Source of the DNA: JBHENC01 sp051000345
Lineage (GTDB): Bacteria > Acidobacteriota > Blastocatellia > Pyrinomonadales > Pyrinomonadaceae
Length of the DNA: 64,000 nucleotides
Reading direction: 5' to 3'
Assembly: GCA_051000345.1 (NCBI GenBank)
Contig: JBPCOJ010000067.1
Location: 20,424 to 84,423 of the forward strand
The notes beneath the pieces are model-generated. The model was given only the letters and a program-made list of their open reading frames with translations, had not been told where the DNA came from and did no database searches. Every line of letters begins with the position of its first letter. Position 1 is the stretch's first letter. Of this stretch, positions 1-9,192 are shown piece by piece. The position numbers were made by a program, and so were the translations under genes.

Positions 1-865
1 CGCGCCAGCGTTCTTTGCCCGCCGCCGCGAGAAGCCGCGTGACAGGCTCCCGCACAGGCTCGCGGCTCAACTGAAACGTCGAGTGATGAATCGGCAGAAT
101 AAATTTCGCGTTCATCTCCGCGCGCATCTGCCACGCCTGTTCCGGGTTGGCGTGAACGTGTATGTACGGATCGTAAGCGCCGATGGGCAGGATCGCCAGA
201 TCGATTTGCGGCGCGCGATGCTTCAGCGCGGCAAAATCGTTTGTGTACGCCGTATCTCCGCCGAAAAGAATCGCGCGATTGTTTTTTGTAATCAGAAATC
301 CGCCGTAGCCGCGATGCGAGTCCGTCAAAGTGCGCGCTCCCCAGTGATTGACCTTTACCGATTCAATGTGCGCGCCGTTCACTTCCGTGCTCTCGCTCCA
401 CGCCAATTCCTTTACGTGCTGGAAACGCCGTAACAAATCACTCACTCCGCGCTGCGTTACGACAGGAATTTGGCGCGGCAAGCGGCGTAGCGTGCCGAGA
501 TCGCAGTGATCCATATGCGCGTGCGAAACAAGCACCGCGTCGAGCGCGGGAATTTCGGCGATGGACAGCGCCGGGCGCACCATGCGGCGCGGGCCAAAAG
601 TGGCGAGGCCGCCGACATGCACGCCGACGCGCGAACGAAGCGCAGGGTCTGTCAAAAGCCACGTTCCGTAAAAGTTCATCAGCACCGTCGCATGGCCGAG
701 CCACGCCAGCGTCAAATGCTCGTCGCTCCAAGTCAAAGGCTGCGGAGTATGCAGTGCAGATTGAATCGGCGTGCGGCTTTCGCGCACGCGCTCCTCGATA
801 AAGTGTCGCGCAAAACGGCGCACGAAATTCGCGCGCGTCTGTAAATCACGGATCATTGTGCTCAT
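1..865 (-). CDS. MBL-fold metallo-hydrolase, UlaG-like (3' end cut by window)
   Basis: This gene runs off the left edge of the window, so the last residues and stop codon are missing; 288 codons are visible from the ATG at 865. It carries the metallo-beta-lactamase signature HAHMDHCD at residues 115-122, which binds two metal ions. Downstream come GGDTAY and, near the edge, PIHHSTF, which match the later metal-ligand positions of the UlaG / N-acyl-phosphatidylethanolamine phospholipase D branch. There is no signal peptide, so it is probably cytoplasmic. The family hydrolyses lactones, phosphodiesters or amides, and the substrate cannot be told from sequence. It is transcribed divergently from the DUF885 gene. 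The family call is firm; the function is not. Confidence 0.88.
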   Translation of the reverse strand, partial: MSTMIRDLQTRANFVRRFARHFIEERVRESRTPIQSALHTPQPLTWSDEHLTLAWLGHATVLMNFYGTWLLTDPALRSRVGVHVGGLATFGPRRMVRPALSIAEIPALDAVLVSHAHMDHCDLGTLRRLPRQIPVVTQRGVSDLLRRFQHVKELAWSESTEVNGAHIESVKVNHWGARTLTDSHRGYGGFLITKNNRAILFGGDTAYTNDFAALKHRAPQIDLAILPIGAYDPYIHVHANPEQAWQMRAEMNAKFILPIHHSTFQLSREPVREPVTRLLAAAGKERWR

Positions 866-1099
866 AGTTTTTTAGATGCGGCTTGCGGGCTGAAAGTAGC
901 GAAGCAAAGTTTGAGGAATCCGGCGCGCAGGCGAGCGCTTTGCGATTGACGTTATGAGTGGAAGTGCGGCATGAATGGAGACCCGCCCGCGTGTGCCGCT
1001 CGAACAGTCTGTGCTATTGTTTCCCGCACACAGGCTTTTCGCAAAACTTGCGCAACGACAATCAACTTCAGCAAATATCTTCGGGAGAAAAAAGCGCGT

Positions 1100-2959
1100 A
1101 TGCACATTTCACCACGGCAGTCTTTTCGTTTTCAATCGCCAAGGCAACGCCTCTTTTCAATGATCGCGCTGCTTTCGCTCGTGGCCTGCGTGCCTTTGAC
1201 CGGCTTCGCGCAACAATCCGTATCTGCGACGGGTACCGTTGCTCCCGCGCAGTCGTCCGCCGCGCAAACACTCAATGCGCTATTCGCTGCCGAGTGGGAT
1301 TATCGTATGAGGGAGAATCCGACGCAGGCTTCCGCGCTCGGTGACCGACGTTTCAATGACCGTTGGGAAGACTTGAGCCTCGCAGCAATTAAGCGCCGCC
1401 ACGAGCATGACATGGAAACGCTCGCGCATCTCAAAGCGATTGACCGCGAAGCGCTGCCCACGCCCGACAAATTGAACTACGATTTATTCAAAAAGGATTA
1501 CGAGACCGCCGCCGAAGAATACAAGTTCCAGTGGTATCTCGTGCCGCTCAACCAGCGCGAAGGCATACAGACTTCGGATCAACTCGCAGACCTTTTGCGC
1601 TTCGAGACAGTCAAGGATTACGAAGACTGGATTTCCCGACTGCGCTCGTTTCCCGCCTATCTGGATCAAGCGTCGATGCTGATGCGCGAAGGCATCAAAG
1701 CGAAAATGCTTTTGCCGAAAGTCGTGATGCAGCGCGTGCCTGCGCAACTCGACAAGCAACTCGTCGCGGACGCCGCGAGCAGTCCCTTCTACAAACCGTT
1801 CAAGCATTTCCCGAAGTCGATTCCGGCAAGCGAACAAGAGCGCCTCTCGCGTGAAGCGCAAGCGGCAATCACGAGCGGCGTCATCCCCGCGTTCAAACGC
1901 TTCAAAGATTTTTTCGTCGATGAATACTTGCCCGCGTCGTTCGATCAAGTCGGCATCTGGCAAGCGCCGAACGGCAATGAGATGTACGCATTCTTCGCTC
2001 GCCGCCACACGACGACGAATTTGACTCCGCAAGAGATACACGAAATCGGCATCGCCGAAGTCAAACGCATCAGTGCGGAGATGCAAGCGGTGATGAACAA
2101 AGTCGGCTTCAAAGGCACGCGGCAGGAGTTTTTCAAATACCTTAGAACCGATCCGCGCTTTTTCTACAAAACTTCAGAAGAACTTTACGCCGCTTATCAA
2201 GCGACGGCGAAGACCATTGATCCGCGCCTCGTCAAAGTGTTTAAGACTCTGCCGCGCACGCCCTACGGCGTCGAAGCTATCCCAGCGAACATCGCGCCCG
2301 ACACGACCACAGCTTATTACCAGCAGCCTGCGGCGGACGGTTCGCGCGCCGGAACTTACTACGTCAATCTTTACAAACCCGAAGCGCGCCCGAAGTGGGA
2401 AATGATGGCGCTCTCGCTGCATGAATCCGTACCCGGCCACCATTTACAAATCGCGCGCGCGATGGAACTCGGCGACATTCCGAATTTTCGTCGCTACGGC
2501 GATTCCTACACGGCCTTTGTCGAAGGCTGGGGACTCTACGCCGAATCGCTCGGCGAAGACATGAATCTCTACGAAGACCCATACGCGAAGTTCGGTCAAC
2601 TGACTTACGAGATGTGGCGCGCCGTCCGCCTCGTCATCGACACGGGCATTCATTCTCTTCACTGGGACAGGCAGCGCGCGATAAATTTCTTTATGGAGAA
2701 TGCCGCCAAGCAGGAACTCGACGTAGTGAACGAAGTTGACCGCTATATCTCATGGCCGGGTCAGGCGCTCGCGTATAAAATCGGTGAATTGAAAATCAAG
2801 GAACTGCGCGCCCGAAGCGCCAAAGAGTTAGGCGCGCGTTTCGATTTGCGCGAATTTCACGACGTAGTATTAGGCAGCGGAGCCGTCCCGCTCGACATAC
2901 TCGAACGCAACGTGAATGAATGGATCAGCGCGAAGAAACGAACTCAAGGAAACGATTAA
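1100..2959 (+). CDS. DUF885 family secreted protease-like protein
   Basis: A 619-residue protein of the DUF885 family, which resembles zinc metallopeptidases. The zinc motif HESVPGHH lies at residues 441-448, and FVEGWGLYAE, typical of this family, follows about 40 residues later. I chose the ATG at 1100 because GGGAGAA (1083-1089) sits at ribosome-binding distance and the protein then opens with a positively charged stretch and a hydrophobic signal segment. The segment contains LVAC, a possible lipobox, and also GFA-QQ, a possible signal peptidase I site, so the protein may be a lipoprotein or a soluble periplasmic enzyme. An in-frame start at 971 would add 43 residues that look like translated leader. 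Peptidase activity is inferred from the family. Confidence 0.92.
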   Translation: MHISPRQSFRFQSPRQRLFSMIALLSLVACVPLTGFAQQSVSATGTVAPAQSSAAQTLNALFAAEWDYRMRENPTQASALGDRRFNDRWEDLSLAAIKRRHEHDMETLAHLKAIDREALPTPDKLNYDLFKKDYETAAEEYKFQWYLVPLNQREGIQTSDQLADLLRFETVKDYEDWISRLRSFPAYLDQASMLMREGIKAKMLLPKVVMQRVPAQLDKQLVADAASSPFYKPFKHFPKSIPASEQERLSREAQAAITSGVIPAFKRFKDFFVDEYLPASFDQVGIWQAPNGNEMYAFFARRHTTTNLTPQEIHEIGIAEVKRISAEMQAVMNKVGFKGTRQEFFKYLRTDPRFFYKTSEELYAAYQATAKTIDPRLVKVFKTLPRTPYGVEAIPANIAPDTTTAYYQQPAADGSRAGTYYVNLYKPEARPKWEMMALSLHESVPGHHLQIARAMELGDIPNFRRYGDSYTAFVEGWGLYAESLGEDMNLYEDPYAKFGQLTYEMWRAVRLVIDTGIHSLHWDRQRAINFFMENAAKQELDVVNEVDRYISWPGQALAYKIGELKIKELRARSAKELGARFDLREFHDVVLGSGAVPLDILERNVNEWISAKKRTQGND

Positions 2960-3013
2960 AACAGCTGGGCGACGCTGCAACGTTTCCGCTTCTTCGTCAA
3001 TCAAAGCAAATAT

Positions 3014-3046
3014 GTGTAGGGGCAGGGCTTGTCCCTGCCCCTACAC
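3014..3046. repeat. REP-like palindrome, 14-bp perfect arms
   Basis: Arms at 3014-3027 and 3033-3046 (GTGTAGGGGCAGGG and its exact complement) surround a 5-base loop. It lies between the DUF885 gene and the next secreted-protein gene. The arms are GC-rich without a following T-run, so it looks like a dispersed palindromic repeat or mRNA stabiliser rather than a classic terminator. Confidence 0.8.
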
Positions 3047-3071
3047 AAAGAACTTATATTTGGAGTTACTA

Positions 3072-4187
3072 ATGTTCCGATTGTTACAGCCACGTTTGTC
3101 TGCTCTCTTAGCTTCGCTGATTTTACTTTGCCCCTTAGTGTTCTCCGCACACGCGCAAACCGCAACGAATAAAGCGCCGATTACCAGCAAGGAACTCGTG
3201 CAGTTCGTTTATCAGTTTCACGATTACCCGGCACGCCGCGATGAGATTATTAGCGAGATTAGGCAACGTGGTTTGGGCTTTCCGCTAACGAGCGGTCTGC
3301 GCTCCGTGATCGCCACCAAAAGCGGCAACGACGCTGCGCTTCGCCGCACCATCGAAGAAGCCGAACGCCGCAGGCTCAATCCGACATCGTCGCGTCCGCC
3401 TTCCGAAGCAGAGAGCGCGAGCCTTCTGGCGAAGACGCGCACGGCCACTCTCGCCGCCGTCGAAGCGATGCCCGATTTTGTCGTCAAGCAATTAATCACG
3501 CGCTCCGTCGCGCTCGGCACAACACAGAACTGGCACGCGCTGGATCGTTTGGCGCTCGCCGTCAATTACCGCGCGAGCACAGGCGCGGAGGATTACAAAC
3601 TTCTCGCCGTCAACGGCCTGCCGCCGAGCGTTGATGCGAAGGCAGGACAGAATTTCCAAGATCAAGTCGGCGGAACGACTTCGACGGGCGAGTATGCGTC
3701 GCTGCTCGCGGAGCTTTTCTCCGATGATAGCCACGCATCCTTCAAAGCGATTGACACGGATACATTGCGCGGGCGCAGCACCATCATCTACGAGTTTGAA
3801 GTCAAGTTGCCGTACTCAAAGGAAGTGATTAAATCCGGCACGAGATTCAGCGCCGTTTCGACGAGAGCGGGTTATCGCGGCAGAATCTGGATTGACCGCG
3901 AGGGCGCCAGAGTGCTGCGCATCGAATCGATTGCGACGGAAATTCCGGCGAACTTTCCCATCACCGCCGCAAGCCGCGCGATTGATTACGATTGGACGAC
4001 TATCGCAGAGCGCAAATATCTGTTGCCGTCGCGCGCCGAAGTCATCCTCACTGCACGCTATGAAGACCAAGAGCAGCAAACGCGCAACATCATTCGCTTC
4101 CGCAACTACAACAAGTTCGGCTCGGAATTGAGAATCCTCGACGACGACGATCAAATCGAAGACAAAAGCGGGACGAAGAAAAATTAA
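3072..4187 (+). CDS. Secreted protein of unknown function
   Basis: A 371-residue protein that I cannot assign to a named family. The ATG at 3072 is preferred over an in-frame start at 2916 because GGAG (3062-3065) precedes it and a clear signal peptide follows, with a long hydrophobic core ending in SAHAQ, a good signal peptidase I site. The mature part has an Ala/Arg-rich helical N-terminal third. The C-terminal part has the alternating pattern of a beta-rich domain (for example GRIWIDREGARVLRIES), which recalls outer-membrane lipoprotein-sorting or DUF4292-like folds, though this is only a resemblance. It follows the DUF885 gene on the same strand, with a palindrome between them. Confidence 0.8.
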   Translation: MFRLLQPRLSALLASLILLCPLVFSAHAQTATNKAPITSKELVQFVYQFHDYPARRDEIISEIRQRGLGFPLTSGLRSVIATKSGNDAALRRTIEEAERRRLNPTSSRPPSEAESASLLAKTRTATLAAVEAMPDFVVKQLITRSVALGTTQNWHALDRLALAVNYRASTGAEDYKLLAVNGLPPSVDAKAGQNFQDQVGGTTSTGEYASLLAELFSDDSHASFKAIDTDTLRGRSTIIYEFEVKLPYSKEVIKSGTRFSAVSTRAGYRGRIWIDREGARVLRIESIATEIPANFPITAASRAIDYDWTTIAERKYLLPSRAEVILTARYEDQEQQTRNIIRFRNYNKFGSELRILDDDDQIEDKSGTKKN

Positions 4188-4228
4188 AGTCTGGCGCTCT
4201 GTAATTTAAGTTTTTAGACTTCTTTATA

Positions 4229-4343
4229 TTGCTACTAGCAACAGACGAGTGGATCAGGTGGGATAAGAATGTCGGCTTTAGCCAAACCGGTTCGGCTAAA
4301 GCCGACATTCTTTCTTGCTTCTATCTTCCAGCTAATGCTGGAG
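4229..4343. repeat. Composite palindromic intergenic repeat (copy 1)
   Basis: The core is a perfect 18-bp inverted repeat, AGAATGTCGGCTTTAGCC at 4266-4283 and its complement at 4294-4311. The 10-base loop itself contains the palindrome AACCGGTT. Small hairpins flank the core: TTGCT/AGCAA near 4229 and TCCAGC/GCTGGA near 4327-4342. The GGCTTTAGCC word and the flanking hairpin pattern recur at 55457-55653. It lies at the 3' end of the gene at 4352 and just past the gene ending at 4187, so it could act as a bidirectional terminator. Confidence 0.72.
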
Positions 4344-4351
4344 GCAATTTA

Positions 4352-4615
4352 TCAATTCACTATCCTTACAGCACCAGCGTTCAGCAAAAAGTCGCGGGCG
4401 CAGGCTTTTGCCAGCCACATCAAATGTTCAAGCTGCAAGTAATGGTCAAGCTCCGATTTTTCTTCGGGCGATAATGAGCCTTCCTTTTCACGCGCCAACA
4501 AATCGGTAACACGCTCTTGCGCCGCTTCCGACGGACGAAAGGCGATAACATTCTGCGGCGTCGTTCCGGCAGCAATAAAATCGACAACTTCTTCGTAGGC
4601 TTTAACGTTGCTCAT
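4352..4615 (-). CDS. Small conserved-looking protein of unknown function
   Basis: An 87-residue, largely helical, charged protein starting at the ATG at 4615. The middle (AREKEGSLSPEEKSELDHYLQ) looks like a conserved helical hairpin of small accessory proteins that often travel with nuclease genes; I recognise the style but no named family. The last dozen residues (NAGAVRIVN) run up to the palindromic repeat and may be an altered tail. The gene upstream on the same strand (4689-5291) is only 73 bp away and may be co-transcribed. Its function is unknown. Confidence 0.65.
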   Translation of the reverse strand: MSNVKAYEEVVDFIAAGTTPQNVIAFRPSEAAQERVTDLLAREKEGSLSPEEKSELDHYLQLEHLMWLAKACARDFLLNAGAVRIVN

Positions 4616-4688
4616 AACGGAAGGCGGAATACCCTTTATCGCTGGCTTATTCAGCGTCGTTCGCTCGAATGGCTTGTTTGACGATCTG

Positions 4689-5291
4689 TCATTTCGGATG
4701 CGGAAATATCTTCTTTATCGTAACAGTAATCTGCCCGAAATCAGCTTTTATTGGTTCTAATCTCATCAACGTAGAAAGACTAATTCGCTTCTGTGTTTGT
4801 ATCTTTTCATCCAACATGGCTGCTGAAAGAATATAGAACTCCCATTGCATTACATCAAGTGGGTCAAGAGTTGATTTCTGCTGATGTTTAAGCAACGCGA
4901 AAACATATACGTCCGCCTGCCTTTTGCGTTCCGTTTCATATTCATTTGTGTTTCCATCATAGGCAAGTGTCGGACGCACATCAAAGCTGATTGCAGAAAG
5001 ATTCTTCTGTTTCCAGCTTTGGAGATAAGCAGCGGATTTTACTTCTACCTTTACGCCTTCTTTAGTCTTGAGATCGTAGGCATCCCAGCCTATGCGAATG
5101 CTATTTTCTACGCCGAGATCACGCGCAACAATGTATTCAGCGAGGACGCCGCGCATTGTATTATCCACGAGGTCGGAGCTACACCATTGCCAGAAGCTCA
5201 ACAAGTCAAAATCTAAGGGCATCTCTCCGGCATGAAAGTGCTCCTGTCCGAGTTTTCGGACAATGTTCAATCTATCAAGAGTATCGCTCAT
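4689..5291 (-). CDS. Unknown protein with restriction-nuclease-like motif
   Basis: A 200-residue soluble protein starting at the ATG at 5291. The segment WDAYDLKTKEGVKVEVKSA contains an acidic residue followed by ExK (V-E-V-K), the layout of a PD-(D/E)xK nuclease core. The following AYLQSW is typical of the region after that lysine in such proteins. I infer a possible DNA-cleaving or accessory defence role, but no methylase or helicase lies next to it. The base composition is more AT-rich than the flanking kgd gene, which would fit recent acquisition. It may form a unit with the small gene downstream at 4352-4615. Confidence 0.7.
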   Translation of the reverse strand: MSDTLDRLNIVRKLGQEHFHAGEMPLDFDLLSFWQWCSSDLVDNTMRGVLAEYIVARDLGVENSIRIGWDAYDLKTKEGVKVEVKSAAYLQSWKQKNLSAISFDVRPTLAYDGNTNEYETERKRQADVYVFALLKHQQKSTLDPLDVMQWEFYILSAAMLDEKIQTQKRISLSTLMRLEPIKADFGQITVTIKKIFPHPK

Positions 5292-5334
5292 AAGCGTTAG
5301 GATTCTGATTCAAGGTAATCGTCGAGCAATGTTC

Positions 5335-8300
5335 TTAACCCGCGCTCTGACCTGCGTTCTGGTCTTTGCTTGCGCCGGAAAGAAATGGCGCGTGAGTTGT
5401 GAGCGCTTCGTCAACGAGTTTGCGCTGCTCTAGTTCGTGGATTGTGTATGAGCCTGTCGCGGGACTCGCTGATGCGGCGCGTCCGACGTAGCGCGGGCGT
5501 TCGCAGCCCGGCAGCAAGTCAATCAAGCGCGGTTCGACGAACGTCCAGCCGCCCATGTTCTGCGGTTCTTCCTGCGCCCACACGAGTTCCTTCGCGTTCG
5601 GGTAGGCCGCAAAAATTTCCTGCAAACTCGTTTTCGGAAACGGATAAAACTGTTCGAGCCGCAAGATAGCAACCTTGCGGTCGTCCGATTTCTGGCGCGC
5701 GACATTCAAATCGTAATAGACCTTGCCGCTGCACAAAACGATGCGCGTAATCTGTTCGCGGTCAACGCCCTCTGTTTCGTCTATCACAGGCTGAAAGCCG
5801 CCGCTCGTTAATTCGTCGCGCGTCGAAGAAGCGGCGGGCAGGCGCAGCAAACTCTTCGGCGTCATCACAATGAGCGGGCGCGCCGTTTCCTGCTTGATTT
5901 GTCGCCGCAGCAAATGGAAATACTGCGCCGGTGTTGACGGGTAACACACTTGCAGATTGTTCTCCGCGCAGAGTTGCAAATATCTTTCGAGCCGCGCGCT
6001 CGAATGCTCCGGCCCCTGTCCTTCGTAGCCGTGCGGCAACAGCAGCGCGAGCCGCGAACGCTGTTTCCATTTATCTTCGGACGCAGTGATGTATTGATCT
6101 ATGATGACCTGCGCGCCGTTCGAGAAATCGCCGAACTGCGCTTCCCATATCACGAGCGCGTTTTGCGCGATGACCGAATAGCCGTACTCGAATCCCAGCA
6201 CGCCCTGTTCCGATAGAGAGCTATCGTAAACCTCGAACTTGGCGCGCATGTTTTTATCGGCACGCAATTCCGAAAGCGGCGTCCAGGACTCTCCGTTGCC
6301 TGTGTCGTACATGACGGCGTGGCGCTGGCTGAATGTGCCGCGCCCGGAATCCTGCCCGCTCAAGCGCACAAAGGTTCCGTCCATCACAAGCGAGCCGAAA
6401 GCCATTGCCTCTGCAAATGCCCAATCGAGCGGCGCTTCGCCTTCGCCCATCTTCGCGCGCTTGGCGAGTTGCCCGACCATCTTCGGATTAATATGAAAGC
6501 CTTCCGGCACAATCGAAATTTTATGCGCGATGTCCCGAATCATTTCCGCAGATGCGCCCGTTTCGATTACGCTTGAGCCGTCTTCTTCAGGTGTGGGCGC
6601 GGCGAGTTCCTTGACTTCTTTTTTATGCGCGACAATATCCTTTGCACGCGCCAGCGCCTCTTCATAACCACGCACGCGTTCTTCGATGAGCGATTGCACA
6701 TCAGCTTCCGTTAAAACCTCTTCGCGGATTAACTTTCGCGCATAAATTTCGCGCACGCCTTCGTGAGCGCGCACGCGTGCGTACATCAAAGGCTGCGTAT
6801 AGCTCGGCTCGTCGCCTTCGTTATGCCCGAGGCGGCGAAAGCCGATGATGTCGAGCACTACGTCTTTATTAAATTCCTGACGGAAATCGAGTGCGATTTG
6901 CAGCACGCGGTAGGCCGCTTCGGGGTCGTCTCCGTTGACGTGGAAAATCGGAAGCTGCGTCATGCGCGCGACATCCGTCGAATAAATCGTCGAGCGGCTT
7001 TGCTCCGGCGACGTGGTGAAACCGATTTGGTTATTGACGATGATGTGAATCGTGCCGCCCGTGCGATAGCCTTTGAGGTCTGCGAGATTCAAAGTCTCCA
7101 TCACAATGCCCTGCCCGGCGAACGCCGCATCGCCGTGCAAGAGAACCGGCAAGTATTCGTCCCAGGCCTTTTCGCGCTCTGCACCGGAAGCAATGCTTTC
7201 ATCTTGTCGCGCGCGTACCATGCCTTCCACAACCGGATCGACGAATTCGAGGTGGCTCGGATTCGGCGAGACTGTAATCTTGATTTCGCGTCCCTGCGTA
7301 TTGCGTCCGCCCATTGCGCCCTGATGATATTTCACGTCGCCTTCGTCTGCCGGAAAGCTGGGGTGAACAGAGCCTTGAAACGAAGTGAAGATGCGCTCAG
7401 AGAAATCGCCGACGACGTTGGCGAGCACATTCAAGCGCCCGCGATGCGCCATGCCGAGAGTAATGTCGTGGACGCCGCGCACGACAGCGCCTTCGACTAA
7501 TTGATCGAGGAGCGGAATGATCGTCTCCGAGCCTTCGACGGAGAAACGCTTTTGTCCCAGGAATTTCGTGTTGAGAAATTTCTCGAATTGCTCTGCGGAA
7601 ATCAGCTTCCAGAGAATTTGTTTTTTGATTTCAGGCGAGATGGGTTGCGGGCTAACGAACTGCTGGCGTATGCGTTCGCGCAGCCAAGTCTTTTGTTCCT
7701 TGCTTTGAATGTGACGATATTCCGTGCCGACTTTGCCGCAGTAAGCGCGATGTAGTATGTCAAGAATTTCACGCAAGGTAGAGCTTTCCTTGCCGCCTAG
7801 ACCGCCCGTAATAAACTCTCTGTCCAAATCCCAGATCGTCAAACCGTAATACTCTATGTCTAGTTCCGGGTGATGGTGTACGTGCATCGCGTGCAGCGGG
7901 TCTATGTCCGCGATGAGATGCCCGCGCACGCGGTAAGCGTTGATGAGTTCGAGCACGCGCGCTTGTTTGATCGTTTGCTCGCGCACATGGTCGCCGCCGA
8001 GCAGAGACGGATTGTGATCGACAGACCAGCGCATCGGCTGCTCTGTGATATGCAAATCGGCGAACACATCAACATAAAAATTTGCTTCGCCGAGCAGAAG
8101 TTGATGCACGCGCGCAAGAAACGCGCCGGACTCCGCACCCTGCACGATGCGGTGATCGTAGGTCGAAGAAATCGAAATGACTTTGCTAATGCCGAGTTGC
8201 GACAAAGCCTCCGGCGACATCGCGTGATATTCCGCCGGATATTCAATCGCGCCCGTTGCGATAATCACGGATTGACCCCTCATTAGACGCGGCGTCGAAG

Positions 8301-9192
8301 CGACTGTGCCGATGGTTCCGGGATTCGTGAGCGAAAGAGTCGTTCCCTGAAAATCAGGCACCACGAGTTTGCCCTCTCGCGCACGCTTGACCACATCATT
8401 ATAAGCGGCGAGGAATTCGTGGAAGCTCATGTGGTTCGCGTTCTTGATGTTCGGCACGAGAAGGGAGCGCGAGCCGTCCTTTTTCGCCAGATCAATCGCC
8501 ACGCCCAAATTGACGGCCTCGCGTTTGAGGCGCAGGGATTGCCCGTCGCGCTCCTCGTAGCCGTCGTTGAGTTGCGGAAATTCGCGCAAGGCACACAACA
8601 GCGCCCACGCGATCAAGTGCGTGTAGGAAGCCTTGCCGCCGCCGCTCTCGCTCAAATGTTTGTTGATGATGCGACGATTTTCGTCTAAGACTTTGATCGG
8701 CACGCGCCGCACGGAAGTCGCGGTCGGAACCGTCAAACTCGTCTCCATGTTCTCGACGATCTTCAGCGCCGCGCCGCGAATCGGCTGCGCTTCGACTCCA
8801 CTGCCAGCCGCAACAGGAGAGGCGACGGCGGCGGCTACTGGCTGTGTCGCAGATGCTTGCGTAGAAGATGATGCTGCTGATGGCGCAATCTTCGCGCCCG
8901 CTCCCGTGTTCGTCGCAGCGGTTGTTGTCGTCGTCGTGGCGCTTGATGCTGCTGCCCTGCTGCTCTCTGCGCTCGACGAGGACGCGACGCTGCTGCCCGC
9001 GCCGTTGCCGGAGCTAACGTTTGCAGCCGCCGGGTTATTCAGCATCTCGGCAAAATAAGCGCGCCATGATTCATCGACGAGCGACGGATCGCTGCGAAAG
9101 CGATTCAATAATCCTTCGACATAAGTCGCGTTTGCGCCAAAGTTTTCGGCGATAAATTCCGAGAAATCAACACCCTTTTGATTTTCGCTCAC
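5335..9192 (-). CDS. kgd: Multifunctional 2-oxoglutarate decarboxylase/dehydrogenase E1 with fused E2 domain
   Basis: This 1285-residue protein decarboxylates 2-oxoglutarate using thiamine diphosphate in the TCA cycle. The order is a short N-terminal helix region (1-45), a low-complexity Ser/Ala/Thr linker (about 57-133), an E2 succinyltransferase core (about 140-375) with the catalytic DHRIVQG at 346-352, then the E1 part (400 to the end). The thiamine motif begins GDAAFAGQG at 687 and closes at NN 720-721. There is no lipoyl domain, as in the mycobacterial Kgd/OdhA type (about 1230 residues), so lipoylation must come from another E2. The start is a GTG preceded by the purine-rich GAGGTGAGAG. 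No E2 or E3 gene is adjacent. Confidence 0.96.
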   Translation of the reverse strand: MSENQKGVDFSEFIAENFGANATYVEGLLNRFRSDPSLVDESWRAYFAEMLNNPAAANVSSGNGAGSSVASSSSAESSRAAASSATTTTTTAATNTGAGAKIAPSAASSSTQASATQPVAAAVASPVAAGSGVEAQPIRGAALKIVENMETSLTVPTATSVRRVPIKVLDENRRIINKHLSESGGGKASYTHLIAWALLCALREFPQLNDGYEERDGQSLRLKREAVNLGVAIDLAKKDGSRSLLVPNIKNANHMSFHEFLAAYNDVVKRAREGKLVVPDFQGTTLSLTNPGTIGTVASTPRLMRGQSVIIATGAIEYPAEYHAMSPEALSQLGISKVISISSTYDHRIVQGAESGAFLARVHQLLLGEANFYVDVFADLHITEQPMRWSVDHNPSLLGGDHVREQTIKQARVLELINAYRVRGHLIADIDPLHAMHVHHHPELDIEYYGLTIWDLDREFITGGLGGKESSTLREILDILHRAYCGKVGTEYRHIQSKEQKTWLRERIRQQFVSPQPISPEIKKQILWKLISAEQFEKFLNTKFLGQKRFSVEGSETIIPLLDQLVEGAVVRGVHDITLGMAHRGRLNVLANVVGDFSERIFTSFQGSVHPSFPADEGDVKYHQGAMGGRNTQGREIKITVSPNPSHLEFVDPVVEGMVRARQDESIASGAEREKAWDEYLPVLLHGDAAFAGQGIVMETLNLADLKGYRTGGTIHIIVNNQIGFTTSPEQSRSTIYSTDVARMTQLPIFHVNGDDPEAAYRVLQIALDFRQEFNKDVVLDIIGFRRLGHNEGDEPSYTQPLMYARVRAHEGVREIYARKLIREEVLTEADVQSLIEERVRGYEEALARAKDIVAHKKEVKELAAPTPEEDGSSVIETGASAEMIRDIAHKISIVPEGFHINPKMVGQLAKRAKMGEGEAPLDWAFAEAMAFGSLVMDGTFVRLSGQDSGRGTFSQRHAVMYDTGNGESWTPLSELRADKNMRAKFEVYDSSLSEQGVLGFEYGYSVIAQNALVIWEAQFGDFSNGAQVIIDQYITASEDKWKQRSRLALLLPHGYEGQGPEHSSARLERYLQLCAENNLQVCYPSTPAQYFHLLRRQIKQETARPLIVMTPKSLLRLPAASSTRDELTSGGFQPVIDETEGVDREQITRIVLCSGKVYYDLNVARQKSDDRKVAILRLEQFYPFPKTSLQEIFAAYPNAKELVWAQEEPQNMGGWTFVEPRLIDLLPGCERPRYVGRAASASPATGSYTIHELEQRKLVDEALTTHAPFLSGASKDQNAGQSAG

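Noticed and set aside
6763..7500. A 245-codon open frame antisense to kgd
   Set aside because: The kgd frame has clear enzyme motifs throughout; the antisense frame has no recognisable domain and is a by-product of GC-rich codon use.
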